In this document: piece after piece, positions 51,418-64,000 of the stretch
Numbering within the stretch: position 1 is the stretch's first letter
Layout: every line of letters starts with the position of its first letter
DNA from: Halomonas sp. 'Soap Lake #6'
GTDB taxonomy: Bacteria > Pseudomonadota > Gammaproteobacteria > Pseudomonadales > Halomonadaceae
Reading direction: 5' to 3'
NCBI RefSeq assembly: GCF_003031405.1
Contig: NZ_CP020469.1
Coordinates: 4,340,001-4,404,000, forward strand
DNA length: 64,000 nucleotides
Notes under the pieces: generated by a model
Told to the model about the DNA's origin: nothing
The model's database searches: none
The model's input: the letters and a program-made list of their open reading frames with translations, nothing else
Made by a program: the position numbers and the translations under genes

Positions 51418-54400
51418 ATGGCTTACTCATATACTGAGAAAAAACGCATCCGCAAGGATTTCGGCAAACTGCCCCAAGTGATGGATGTGCCTTACTTGCT
51501 GGCCATCCAGCTTGATTCCTACTACGACTTTCTCCAGCAGGATCGTTCGCCTGACGAGCGTCACGAAATCGGCCTGCACGCGGCGTTCAAGTCCGTGTTC
51601 CCGATCGAGAGCTTCTCCGGCAATGCGGCGCTTGAGTACGTCAGCTACCGCTTCGGCACGCCGGCGTTCGATGTGAAGGAGTGTCAGCTGCGTGGCGTGA
51701 CCTATTCCGCCCCGCTGCGTGTCAAGGTTCGCTTGATCATCTATGATCGCGACTCCTCGAACAAGGCAATCAAGGATATTAAAGAGCAGGAAGTCTACAT
51801 GGGGGAAATCCCCCTGATGACCGAAAACGGTACCTTTGTGATCAACGGTACTGAGCGGGTTATCGTTTCCCAGCTCCACCGTTCACCCGGTGTGTTCTTC
51901 GATCACGACAAAGGTAAGAGCCACTCCTCGGGTAAGCTGCTCTATTCAGCCCGCGTGATTCCTTACCGTGGCTCCTGGTTGGACTTCGAGTTTGACCCCA
52001 AGGACAACGTCTTCGTACGTATCGACCGTCGCCGCAAACTGCCGGCCTCGGTGCTTATGCGTGCCCTGGGGATGAACACCGAAGAAATCCTTAGTGAGTT
52101 CTTTGAGAGCAGTGTTTTCCATATTGAGAAAACCGGCTTCTTTGTAGAGCTAGTACCCTCACGACTGCGTGGCGAAACTGCCACCTTCGACATCAAAGAT
52201 GGCGAAGGCGAAGTTATCGTTGAAGAGGGCCGTCGGATTACTCAGAAGCACATTCGCCAGCTTGAAAAAGCCGGCCTTGAGCGTCTGGAAGTGCCGATGG
52301 AGTATCTATTTGGCAAAACGCTAGCCAAAGATCAGATCGACACCAAAACTGGTGAGCTGATCTGCCCCTGTAACACTGAAATTACGCCGGAAGTGTTGGA
52401 GCGTATGGCGCAGGGTGGTATCACCCATATTGAAACGCTATACACCAACGATCTGGATTGTGGTTCATTTATTTCCGACACCTTGAAGCTGGATGCCACA
52501 GCATCTGCTCTTGAGGCATTGGTAGAAATTTACCGCATGATGCGCCCCGGTGAGCCGCCTACCAAGGAAGCTGCTGAGACGCTGTTTAACAACTTGTTCT
52601 TCAGCGAAGATCGCTACGATCTATCGGGCGTTGGCCGCATGAAGTTCAATCGCCGTCTGCGTCGCGACACTGATACAGGCTCTGGCGTACTGGATCGCAA
52701 AGACATCCTCGATGTACTGCGCGAGCTGATCAATATCCGTAACGGCTTTGGTGACGTTGACGATATCGATCACCTGGGCAACCGCCGTATTCGCTGTGTT
52801 GGCGAAATGGCTGAAAACCAGTTCCGTGTTGGTCTGGTGCGTGTTGAGCGTGCGGTGAAAGAGCGCCTTTCCATGGCGGAAAGCGAAGGTCTGATGCCCC
52901 AAGACTTGATCAACGCCAAGCCGGTAGCGGCAGCGGTGAAAGAGTTCTTCGGTTCCAGCCAGCTTTCTCAGTTTATGGATCAGAATAACCCGCTTTCTGA
53001 GGTTACCCACAAGCGTCGTGTGTCTGCACTCGGCCCTGGTGGTTTGACTCGTGAGCGTGCAGGCTTCGAGGTACGTGACGTACACGCCACGCACTACGGT
53101 CGCCTGTGTCCGATCGAAACGCCGGAAGGCCCGAACATCGGTCTGATCAACTCGTTGGCGACGTACAGTCACACCAACAGCTACGGCTTCCTCGAAACGC
53201 CGTACCGTAAGGTCAATTCCTGTCAAGTGACGGACGATATCGTTCACCTGTCGGCGATCGAAGAGGGTGATTTCGTTATTGCCCAGGCATCTGCTGCAGT
53301 GGATGAGTCCAACAGGTTGAGTGACGACCTGGTGCAGGTACGTCACCGTGGTGAAACCACGTTTATGCGTCCTGAGCAAGTGACGCTGATGGATGTTTCT
53401 CCGCGTCAGGTAGTATCGGTAGCAGCAGCGTTGATTCCGTTCCTAGAGCACGATGACGCCAACCGCGCCTTGATGGGTGCCAACATGCAGCGTCAGGCAG
53501 TACCGACCTTGCGTGCTGATAAGCCGCTAGTAGGTACCGGCATGGAACGCTTCGTTGCTCGTGACTCCGGTGTCTGTGCCGTAGCGCGTCGCGGCGGCGT
53601 GATCGACTCCGTTGATGCACGTCGTGTAGTTGTGCGGGTGCATGAAGAGGAGATCATCGGCGGTGAAGCTGGCGTTGATATCTACAACCTGACCAAGTAC
53701 ACCCGTTCAAACCAGAACACCTGTATGAACCAGCGTCCTATCGTACGCCCTGGTGACAGCGTGGCCCGTGGCGATATTCTTGCCGATGGCCCGTCGGTAG
53801 ATATGGGTGACCTGGCGCTTGGGCAGAATATGCGCATCGCATTCATGCCCTGGAACGGCTACAACTTCGAGGACTCCATCCTGCTGTCTGAGCGGGTCGT
53901 TCAAGAAGACCGTTTCACGACTATCCATATCCAGGAGCTAACCTGTGTGTCTCGTGACACCAAGTTAGGGCCGGAAGAGATCACTGCTGATATCCCCAAT
54001 GTGGGTGAGTCGGCACTCTCCAAGCTGGATGAGGCAGGTGTTGTTTACATTGGTGCTGAAGTTGGCCCCGGCGACATTCTGGTCGGTAAGGTAACGCCGA
54101 AAGGTGAAACCCAGCTGACACCAGAAGAGAAGCTGCTGCGTGCGATCTTTGGTGAGAAAGCATCTGACGTTAAAGACACCTCGCTGCGTGCCCCTACCGG
54201 CATGAAAGGCACGGTCATCGACGTTCAGGTGTTTACCCGTGATGGCGTTGAGAAAGACTCTCGCGCCCTTGCTATTGAGCAGATGCAGTTAGATGAGGTG
54301 CGTAAGGATCTTCAAGAGACTTACCGTATCGCCGAAGACGCTACCTTTGAGCGCCTCAAGCGGACCCTGGATGGCCAGGGAGTTAATGGCGGACCGAACC

Positions 54401-55494
54401 TCAAGAAAGGCGACGTGCTCGACGAGGAATATCTCGATGAGCTGCCGCGTCAGCAGTGGTTCAAGCTGCGCATGCAGGATGAGGCTTATAACGAACTGCT
54501 GGCTCAGGCCGATGAGCAGCTCGAAAACCGTCGTAAAGAGATGGACGAGCGCTTTGAAGATAAGAAGCGCAAGCTGACCCAGGGCGACGATCTCGCGCCG
54601 GGCGTGCTGAAAATCGTCAAGGTCTACATGGCTGTTAAGCGCCGCATTCAGCCGGGCGACAAGATGGCAGGTCGTCACGGTAACAAAGGTGTTATCTCGG
54701 CGATCATGCCGATCGAAGACATGCCGTTCGATGAGAAGGGCGAACCGGTCGACGTGGTGCTAAACCCGTTGGGCGTACCGTCGCGGATGAACGTAGGTCA
54801 GATCCTGGAAACCCACTTGGGTATGGCTGCGCGTGGCTTAGGCATGAAAATCGAGGCTATGTTGCGTGATGCCCGTGGCCAGCAAGTTGCGGAAATTCGT
54901 GACTTCCTGGGCCAGGTTTACAACACGCCCGGTAGCCGCTCTGAGGATCTCGACTCGCTTAGCGATGAGGAAATTATCGCGCTGGCGAAAAACCTCAAAG
55001 GCGGTGTGCCGATGGCAACGCCAGTGTTCGATGGTGCGAAAGAACACGAAATCAAGCACTTGCTGAAGCTGGCGGACATTCCTGAGTCTGGCCAAATGGC
55101 ACTGTACGATGGTCGTACCGGCGATGCGTTTGACCGTCCGGTAACTGTTGGCTACATGTACATGCTGAAGCTTAACCACTTGGTAGACGACAAGATGCAC
55201 GCCCGTTCTACCGGCTCTTACTCGCTGGTTACCCAGCAACCCTTGGGTGGTAAGGCGCAGTTCGGTGGTCAGCGCTTTGGTGAGATGGAAGTGTGGGCAC
55301 TAGAAGCCTACGGCGCAGCCTATACGCTGCAAGAGATGCTCACCGTCAAATCGGACGACGTCGAAGGCCGCACCAAGATGTATAAAAACATCGTGGATGG
55401 CGACCACACCATGCAGGCAGGCATGCCGGAATCCTTCAACGTACTCGTGAAGGAAATCCGCTCGCTGGGCATCGATATCGAGTTAGAGAGCTAG
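51418..55494 (+). CDS. rpoB: RNA polymerase beta subunit
   Basis: 1358 aa (E. coli 1342). The rifampicin region [31 protein letters not shown] shows the wild-type residues at the positions of common resistance changes (D516, H526, S531). [13 protein letters not shown] and the C-terminal [19 protein letters not shown] are typical. It is followed by rpoC after 10 bp. Confidence 0.99.
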   Translation: MAYSYTEKKRIRKDFGKLPQVMDVPYLLAIQLDSYYDFLQQDRSPDERHEIGLHAAFKSVFPIESFSGNAALEYVSYRFGTPAFDVKECQLRGVTYSAPLRVKVRLIIYDRDSSNKAIKDIKEQEVYMGEIPLMTENGTFVINGTERVIVSQLHRSPGVFFDHDKGKSHSSGKLLYSARVIPYRGSWLDFEFDPKDNVFVRIDRRRKLPASVLMRALGMNTEEILSEFFESSVFHIEKTGFFVELVPSRLRGETATFDIKDGEGEVIVEEGRRITQKHIRQLEKAGLERLEVPMEYLFGKTLAKDQIDTKTGELICPCNTEITPEVLERMAQGGITHIETLYTNDLDCGSFISDTLKLDATASALEALVEIYRMMRPGEPPTKEAAETLFNNLFFSEDRYDLSGVGRMKFNRRLRRDTDTGSGVLDRKDILDVLRELINIRNGFGDVDDIDHLGNRRIRCVGEMAENQFRVGLVRVERAVKERLSMAESEGLMPQDLINAKPVAAAVKEFFGSSQLSQFMDQNNPLSEVTHKRRVSALGPGGLTRERAGFEVRDVHATHYGRLCPIETPEGPNIGLINSLATYSHTNSYGFLETPYRKVNSCQVTDDIVHLSAIEEGDFVIAQASAAVDESNRLSDDLVQVRHRGETTFMRPEQVTLMDVSPRQVVSVAAALIPFLEHDDANRALMGANMQRQAVPTLRADKPLVGTGMERFVARDSGVCAVARRGGVIDSVDARRVVVRVHEEEIIGGEAGVDIYNLTKYTRSNQNTCMNQRPIVRPGDSVARGDILADGPSVDMGDLALGQNMRIAFMPWNGYNFEDSILLSERVVQEDRFTTIHIQELTCVSRDTKLGPEEITADIPNVGESALSKLDEAGVVYIGAEVGPGDILVGKVTPKGETQLTPEEKLLRAIFGEKASDVKDTSLRAPTGMKGTVIDVQVFTRDGVEKDSRALAIEQMQLDEVRKDLQETYRIAEDATFERLKRTLDGQGVNGGPNLKKGDVLDEEYLDELPRQQWFKLRMQDEAYNELLAQADEQLENRRKEMDERFEDKKRKLTQGDDLAPGVLKIVKVYMAVKRRIQPGDKMAGRHGNKGVISAIMPIEDMPFDEKGEPVDVVLNPLGVPSRMNVGQILETHLGMAARGLGMKIEAMLRDARGQQVAEIRDFLGQVYNTPGSRSEDLDSLSDEEIIALAKNLKGGVPMATPVFDGAKEHEIKHLLKLADIPESGQMALYDGRTGDAFDRPVTVGYMYMLKLNHLVDDKMHARSTGSYSLVTQQPLGGKAQFGGQRFGEMEVWALEAYGAAYTLQEMLTVKSDDVEGRTKMYKNIVDGDHTMQAGMPESFNVLVKEIRSLGIDIELES

Positions 55495-55504
55495 GAGCCG
55501 TCCC

Positions 55505-59719
<4,215 letters not shown>

Positions 59720-59770
59720 CCAGCGGTAGGCAGCGAGCAACAACGAGTGGCTGGCCCTGAGTGGCAGGAT

Positions 59771-59793
59771 CTTGCCGGTAAACTACCGGCAAG
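59771..59793 (+). terminator. Hairpin after rpoC
   Basis: A perfect 10-bp stem CTTGCCGGTA/TACCGGCAAG with an AAC loop, 51 bp beyond the stop. No T-run, so it may be a weak terminator. Confidence 0.55.
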
Positions 59794-59795
59794 AC

Positions 59796-59825
59796 TTGAC
59801 GCCACCTAGGGTCAGCCTTTAGAAT
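59796..59825 (+). promoter_or_regulatory. Promoter of the str operon (rpsL-rpsG-fusA-tuf)
   Basis: TTGACG (59796-59801), 18-bp spacer, TAGAAT (59820-59825), about 105 bases before the rpsL start codon and just after the rpoC hairpin. Confidence 0.75.
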
Positions 59826-59930
59826 GCGCAGCCTTTAACAGTGGGGTGGGTGCGCCCGCATCCGCTGCTTGTATTTGTTAAAAGGCTACTTGTTGGAAGA
59901 CAAGGCAACCATTGGAGTCAGCTAAACACC

Positions 59931-60305
59931 ATGGCAACGATTAATCAGCTAGTGCGCAAGCCGCGCAAGCGCCCCGTCACTAAGAGTGACGTGCCTGCGC
60001 TTCAGGCATGCCCGCAAAAGCGCGGCGTTTGTACGCGCGTTTACACCACCACACCGAAGAAGCCTAACTCGGCCCTGCGTAAGGTTTGCCGTGTGCGCCT
60101 GACCAACGGCTTTGAAGTTTCTTCTTACATTGGTGGTGAAGGTCACAACCTCCAGGAGCACTCTGTTGTTCTGATTCGCGGCGGTCGTGTAAAGGATTTG
60201 CCAGGTGTGCGTTATCACACCGTTCGTGGCGCCCTTGACACCTCTGGCGTTCAGAACCGTAAGCAGGGTCGTTCTAAGTACGGTACCAAGCGTCCGAAGT
60301 CCTAA
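59931..60305 (+). CDS. rpsL: 30S ribosomal protein S12
   Basis: 124 aa, start at the ATG of [14 protein letters not shown]. The positions linked to streptomycin resistance (TTPKKPNS and [11 protein letters not shown]) have the sensitive, wild-type residues. Decoding-centre protein. The Shine-Dalgarno (TTGGAG) lies 13 bases upstream, longer than usual. Confidence 0.98.
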   Translation: MATINQLVRKPRKRPVTKSDVPALQACPQKRGVCTRVYTTTPKKPNSALRKVCRVRLTNGFEVSSYIGGEGHNLQEHSVVLIRGGRVKDLPGVRYHTVRGALDTSGVQNRKQGRSKYGTKRPKS

Positions 60306-60447
60306 GACGTCTTGTCGTAGCACGCTTATGTGCTTGCGTTGTTACCTTTAACACGAATATGACGGTCTGATAAGAGTAAGGTCGGGCAGCACTTTCGAGT
60401 GTTGGAGTTCCGGGTTTACCTGAAGGATCCTTAATTGAGGGCTTATC

Positions 60448-60918
60448 ATGCCTAGAAGAAGAGTTGTAGCTAAACGCGAAATCCTGCCGGATCCTAAGTT
60501 CGGAAGTGAGCGTCTGGCGAAGTTCATGAACCACCTGATGGTCAGCGGCAAGAAGTCCATAGCTGAGCGTATCGTCTACGGTGCGTTGGACAAGGTTGCC
60601 GAGCGTAGTAAAGAAGATCCGCTGGAGACTTTCGACAAAGCGCTGGAAGCCATCCAGCCTATGGTCGAAGTGAAGTCGCGCCGCGTTGGTGGTGCGACCT
60701 ATCAGGTGCCGGTTGAAGTTCGTCCGTCTCGTCGCCAAGCGCTGGCAATGCGTTGGTTGGTAGACGCAGCGCGTCGTCGCGGTGAAAAAACCATGGTGCA
60801 GCGTCTGGCTGGTGAAATGCTGGATGCCGCAGAAGGTAAAGGTTCTGCTGTTAAGAAGCGCGAAGACGTGCATCGCATGGCAGAAGCCAACAAGGCCTTC
60901 TCGCACTACCGTTTCTAA
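60448..60918 (+). CDS. rpsG: 30S ribosomal protein S7
   Basis: 156 aa. [25 protein letters not shown] is the canonical start. Assembly-initiating protein of the 30S head; in E. coli it represses the operon through the rpsL-rpsG gap (here 142 bp). The last codons, with the stop, are the first unit of a five-unit 15-bp tandem repeat. Confidence 0.98.
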   Translation: MPRRRVVAKREILPDPKFGSERLAKFMNHLMVSGKKSIAERIVYGALDKVAERSKEDPLETFDKALEAIQPMVEVKSRRVGGATYQVPVEVRPSRRQALAMRWLVDAARRRGEKTMVQRLAGEMLDAAEGKGSAVKKREDVHRMAEANKAFSHYRF

Positions 60919-60984
60919 GATCGACGTTTCTAAAAGCGGCGTTTCTAAGATCGACGTTTTTGAGTACGGCGTTTTTAAGTGCGG
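60910..60984 (+). repeat. Five tandem 15-bp units at the end of rpsG, each with an in-frame stop
   Basis: CGTTTCTAAGATCGA, CGTTTCTAAAAGCGG, CGTTTCTAAGATCGA, CGTTTTTGAGTACGG, CGTTTTTAAGTGCGG. The first unit contains the last two rpsG codons (Arg-Phe) and TAA. The period keeps frame, so the stops TAA, TAA, TAA, TGA and TAA follow one another in the rpsG frame every five codons. Confidence 0.95.
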
Positions 60985-61192
60985 TTCTATGGTTTTTATA
61001 TGCACGTTGTTCAGCATGGCGAAGTGTTTGCTGAGTCGCGTTGTTGCAGCACGCATTTGTAATACTTAACGTATTCGTAATGCTTGGTTGCAATGCCTGG
61101 CCGCTATCCTTTTGGGGTGGCGGCGGTCGCATAAGCCTCGCCTGCATGCGCCGCTAAATTAACGAGCATCGCCAACAAACGGGAGTTACACC

Positions 61193-63316
61193 GTGGCACG
61201 CAAAACTCCACTAAATCGCTACCGTAATATAGGTATCGTCGCTCATGTCGACGCGGGTAAAACCACGACTACTGAGCGTGTATTGTTCTACACTGGGCTT
61301 AACCATAAGCTGGGTGAGACTCATGAAGGTGCTTCTACTACTGACTGGATGGAACAGGAGCAGGAGCGTGGAATTACTATCACCTCTGCTGCTGTAACCA
61401 CTTTCTGGCAAGGTATGAGCAAGCAGTTTGACGAGCACCGTATCAATATTATCGATACGCCTGGGCACGTTGACTTCACTATCGAAGTTGAGCGCTCCTT
61501 GCGTGTGCTTGATGGTGCGGTAGTTGTACTGTGTGGCTCCTCCGGTGTTCAGCCGCAGACCGAAACAGTATGGCGCCAGGCTGACAAGTACGAAGTGCCG
61601 CGCATGGTCTTCGTCAACAAGATGGACCGTACCGGCGCTGATTTCTTCATGGTTGTTGACCAGTTGAAAGAGCGTCTTGGTGCTAATGCTGTGCCGATCC
61701 AGATTAACTGGGGGGCGGAAGAGGACTTTAAAGGTGTTGTCGACCTGATCCAGATGAAAGCCATCCTGTGGGATGAAGCAAGTCTGGGTATGACCTATGA
61801 GCTCGTTGATATCCCTGCTGACCTGCAAGAAACAGCAGAGATGTATCGTGAGCAAATGGTTGAAGCGGCTGCCGAAGGCTCTGATGAGCTGATGGAGAAG
61901 TATCTCGAAGGTGGTGAGCTAACCGTCGAGGAAATCAAGGCTGGTCTGCGTGCGCGCACCTTGGCTAACGATATTGTTCTGGTCACCTGTGGTTCTGCGT
62001 TTAAGAACAAAGGTGTACAGGCAGTATTGGATGGCGTTATCGAATACATGCCTTCGCCGACTGAAGTTAAGGCGATCGAGGGTGAACTGGACGATAAAGA
62101 CGGCACCATCGCTACTCGTGAGGCTGACGACAGTGCTCCGTTTGCGGCCCTGGCGTTTAAAATCGCCACCGACCCCTTCGTTGGTACGCTGACCTTTATT
62201 CGCGTCTATTCGGGCGTTCTGAAATCTGGTGACGGTGTGTATAACTCCGTTAAGCAGAAGAAAGAGCGTGTTGGTCGTATCGTTCAGATGCACGCCAACT
62301 CCCGCGAAGAGATCAAAGAAGTTTTGGCTGGCGATATTGCTGCCTGTATCGGTCTGAAGGATGTCACCACTGGTGATACTCTATGCGATATCGATAACAA
62401 GATTGTTCTTGAGCGCATGGAATTCCCGGATCCGGTTATCTCGGTTGCGGTTGAGCCGAAGTCCAAGGCTGACCAGGAAAAAATGGGTGTTGCACTGGGC
62501 AAACTTGCCCAGGAAGATCCTTCCTTCCAGGTTAAGACCGACGAAGAGACCGGCCAGACCATTATCTCTGGTATGGGCGAGCTTCACTTGGATATCATCG
62601 TTGACCGTATGCGTCGCGAGTTCAAGGTTGAAGCTAATATCGGTAAGCCGCAGGTTGCCTATCGCGAAACTATTCGCGGCAAGGTCGAGCAAGAAGGCAA
62701 GTTCGTACGTCAGTCTGGTGGTCGTGGTCAATACGGTCACGTTTGGCTGCGTATTGAGCCGCTAACCGCAGAAGAGAAGGGTGAAGGTGAAGGAGAGATC
62801 TTCTTCAAATTCAACTCTGAGATCGTAGGTGGCACGGTTCCTAAGGAATACGTACCTGCGGTTGAGAAGGGTGCTTTTGAGCAGCTGAAAAACGGTGTCA
62901 TTGCGGGCTACCCGATGATCGATGTTAAAGTGACGCTGTTTGATGGCTCCTTCCACGACGTGGACTCCAACGAGACTGCGTTTAAGATTGCTTCTTCTAT
63001 GGCAGTTAAAGAAGGTGCCAGGAAGGCCAAGGCCGTGCTGCTGGAGCCGGTGATGAAGGTCGAAGTCGTGACCCCCGAAGACTTTATGGGTGACGTCATG
63101 GGCGACCTGAACCGTCGTCGCGGCTTGGTGCAGGGCATGGATGACTCCTCTTCTGGTAAAGTCATTCGTGCAACGGTGCCACTGGGTGAGATGTTCGGTT
63201 ACGCAACCGATCTGCGCTCACAAACCCAGGGCCGTGCGAGCTACTCTATGGAGTTCGCGAAGTACGAGGAGGCGCCCTCCAGCGTCGTTGAAGCCGTCAT
63301 CAATCAAAACGGTTAA
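61193..63316 (+). CDS. fusA: Elongation factor G
   Basis: 707 aa, GTG start with GGGAG about seven bases upstream. Catalyses translocation and, with RRF, ribosome recycling. G1 [14 protein letters not shown]3 [16 protein letters not shown]4 [10 protein letters not shown] and domain [14 protein letters not shown] are complete. 274 bp separate it from rpsG, longer than usual, because of the repeat array. Confidence 0.98.
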   Translation: MARKTPLNRYRNIGIVAHVDAGKTTTTERVLFYTGLNHKLGETHEGASTTDWMEQEQERGITITSAAVTTFWQGMSKQFDEHRINIIDTPGHVDFTIEVERSLRVLDGAVVVLCGSSGVQPQTETVWRQADKYEVPRMVFVNKMDRTGADFFMVVDQLKERLGANAVPIQINWGAEEDFKGVVDLIQMKAILWDEASLGMTYELVDIPADLQETAEMYREQMVEAAAEGSDELMEKYLEGGELTVEEIKAGLRARTLANDIVLVTCGSAFKNKGVQAVLDGVIEYMPSPTEVKAIEGELDDKDGTIATREADDSAPFAALAFKIATDPFVGTLTFIRVYSGVLKSGDGVYNSVKQKKERVGRIVQMHANSREEIKEVLAGDIAACIGLKDVTTGDTLCDIDNKIVLERMEFPDPVISVAVEPKSKADQEKMGVALGKLAQEDPSFQVKTDEETGQTIISGMGELHLDIIVDRMRREFKVEANIGKPQVAYRETIRGKVEQEGKFVRQSGGRGQYGHVWLRIEPLTAEEKGEGEGEIFFKFNSEIVGGTVPKEYVPAVEKGAFEQLKNGVIAGYPMIDVKVTLFDGSFHDVDSNETAFKIASSMAVKEGARKAKAVLLEPVMKVEVVTPEDFMGDVMGDLNRRRGLVQGMDDSSSGKVIRATVPLGEMFGYATDLRSQTQGRASYSMEFAKYEEAPSSVVEAVINQNG

Positions 63317-63345
63317 CCGTTAGCTAACGTAAAGAGGTTATAGCA

Positions 63346-64000
63346 GTGGCTAAGGAAAAATTCGAACGTTCCAAACCGCACGTCAACGTCGGCACCATCG
63401 GTCACGTCGACCACGGTAAAACGACTCTGACAGCGGCTCTGACCCGTGTGTCTGCTGAGGTTTTCGGCGGTGACTGGCGTGCATTTGATACCATCGATAA
63501 CGCTCCTGAAGAGCGTGAGCGCGGTATCACTATCGCTACATCTCACGTTGAGTACCAGTCAGAAGAGCGTCACTACGCGCACGTTGACTGCCCAGGGCAC
63601 GCTGACTACGTCAAGAACATGATCACTGGTGCTGCGCAGATGGATGGCGCGATCCTGGTATGTTCTGCCGCTGATGGCCCCATGCCGCAGACTCGCGAGC
63701 ACATCCTGCTGTCTCGTCAGGTTGGTGTACCGTACATCGTTGTGTTCCTGAACAAAGCGGACATGGTCGATGACGAAGAGCTGCTTGAGCTGGTCGAAAT
63801 GGAAGTTCGCGAACTCCTCGACGAGTACGACTTCCCGGGTGACGACACTCCGATCATCATCGGTTCTGCGCTGATGGCTCTGAACGGCGAAGATGAGAAC
63901 GGCATGGGTACTACCGCCGTTACTAATCTGATCAAAGCTCTGGATGACTACATTCCTGAGCCGGAGCGTGCTATCGACCAGCCGTTCCTGATGCCGATCG
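63346..64000 (+). CDS. tuf: Elongation factor Tu (3' end outside window)
   Basis: 218 codons are present; the gene runs off the right edge. GTG start at 63346 with AAGAGG nine bases upstream. G1 [45 protein letters not shown] and NKADMVDD are typical EF-Tu. It delivers aminoacyl-tRNA to the ribosome. It is the tufA position at the end of the str operon; no second copy is found at the usual tufB place near the tRNAs in this window. Confidence 0.97.
   Translation, partial: MAKEKFERSKPHVNVGTIGHVDHGKTTLTAALTRVSAEVFGGDWRAFDTIDNAPEERERGITIATSHVEYQSEERHYAHVDCPGHADYVKNMITGAAQMDGAILVCSAADGPMPQTREHILLSRQVGVPYIVVFLNKADMVDDEELLELVEMEVRELLDEYDFPGDDTPIIIGSALMALNGEDENGMGTTAVTNLIKALDDYIPEPERAIDQPFLMPI

Noticed and set aside
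52621..53379. 252-codon minus-strand frame inside rpoB
   Set aside because: Antisense to a conserved gene; composition is that of a shadow frame.
63346..64000. EF-Tu sequence different from E. coli as a sign of transfer
   Set aside because: Features such as [12 protein letters not shown] and [21 protein letters not shown] are normal for Oceanospirillales-type gammaproteobacteria.

Overview
The window looks like a chromosomal segment of a halophilic gammaproteobacterium, most likely Halomonadaceae (Halomonas or a close relative). The reasons are the gene order uvrA-yajR-ssb as in Pseudomonas, a class II ribonucleotide reductase split into nrdJa and nrdJb, EF-Tu and RNA polymerase sequences of the Oceanospirillales/Pseudomonas type, and a birA-coaX-tRNA-secE-nusG-rplKAJL-rpoBC-rpsLG-fusA-tuf housekeeping block. 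The genus is an inference from memory of protein families. I see no prophage, insertion sequence or CRISPR array.

Layout. 1-3.3 kb: the end of a membrane GGDEF/EAL protein and a small exported protein. 3.4-7.3 kb: nrdJa-nrdJb and a convergent Crp/Fnr regulator. 7.4-14.3 kb: uvrA, divergent from yajR-ssb, an RmlD-like reductase and a PlsC-type acyltransferase. 14.4-18.4 kb: fabA-fabB (unsaturated fatty acid synthesis) and a second PAS-GGDEF-EAL protein. 18.4-28.7 kb: a cluster of lipid-modifying, flavin and photolyase genes headed by a LitR/CarH-like MerR regulator. 28.7-34.4 kb: rapA, an Lgt-like/TlpA fusion, and a cardiolipin-synthase-like lipoprotein with a small membrane partner. 34.5-41.4 kb: a complete branched-chain-amino-acid-type ABC transporter (binding protein convergent to livGFHM) and an NSS-family sodium symporter. 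41.6-46.7 kb: typA, an orphan TctC-type binding protein, birA-coaX. 46.8-64 kb: four tRNA genes, then secE-nusG, ribosomal protein and RNA polymerase operons, and the str operon, cut inside tuf.

How the parts work together. In the 18.4-28.7 kb cluster, eight genes on the minus strand (regulator, photolyase, SnoaL-like protein, SDR, FAD amine-oxidase-like enzyme, DUF1365, CFA-like methyltransferase, DUF2878) follow one another with several 4-nt ATGA overlaps. This is the gene set of bacterial light and singlet-oxygen responses. Here the regulator has lost the cobalamin-binding signatures and the CFA-like enzyme has changes at two bicarbonate-site positions, so both the light sensor and the lipid product are open questions. 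GTAC-centred motifs flank TATAAT-like boxes in the two intergenic regions of the cluster.

The most unexpected signal is outside the genes. At least ten places carry short degenerate tandem repeats (period mostly 12-17 bp), usually starting at or overlapping a stop codon or lying in the 5' leader of a gene. The clearest are after rpsG (five 15-bp units, each with an in-frame stop codon), upstream of livG (seven 12-bp units), upstream of fabA (five 12-bp units) and upstream of a flavoprotein (about ten 15-bp units). A second notable point is that the tRNA-Tyr-Gly-Thr locus, which in relatives is followed by tufB, here ends in a terminator with no tufB.
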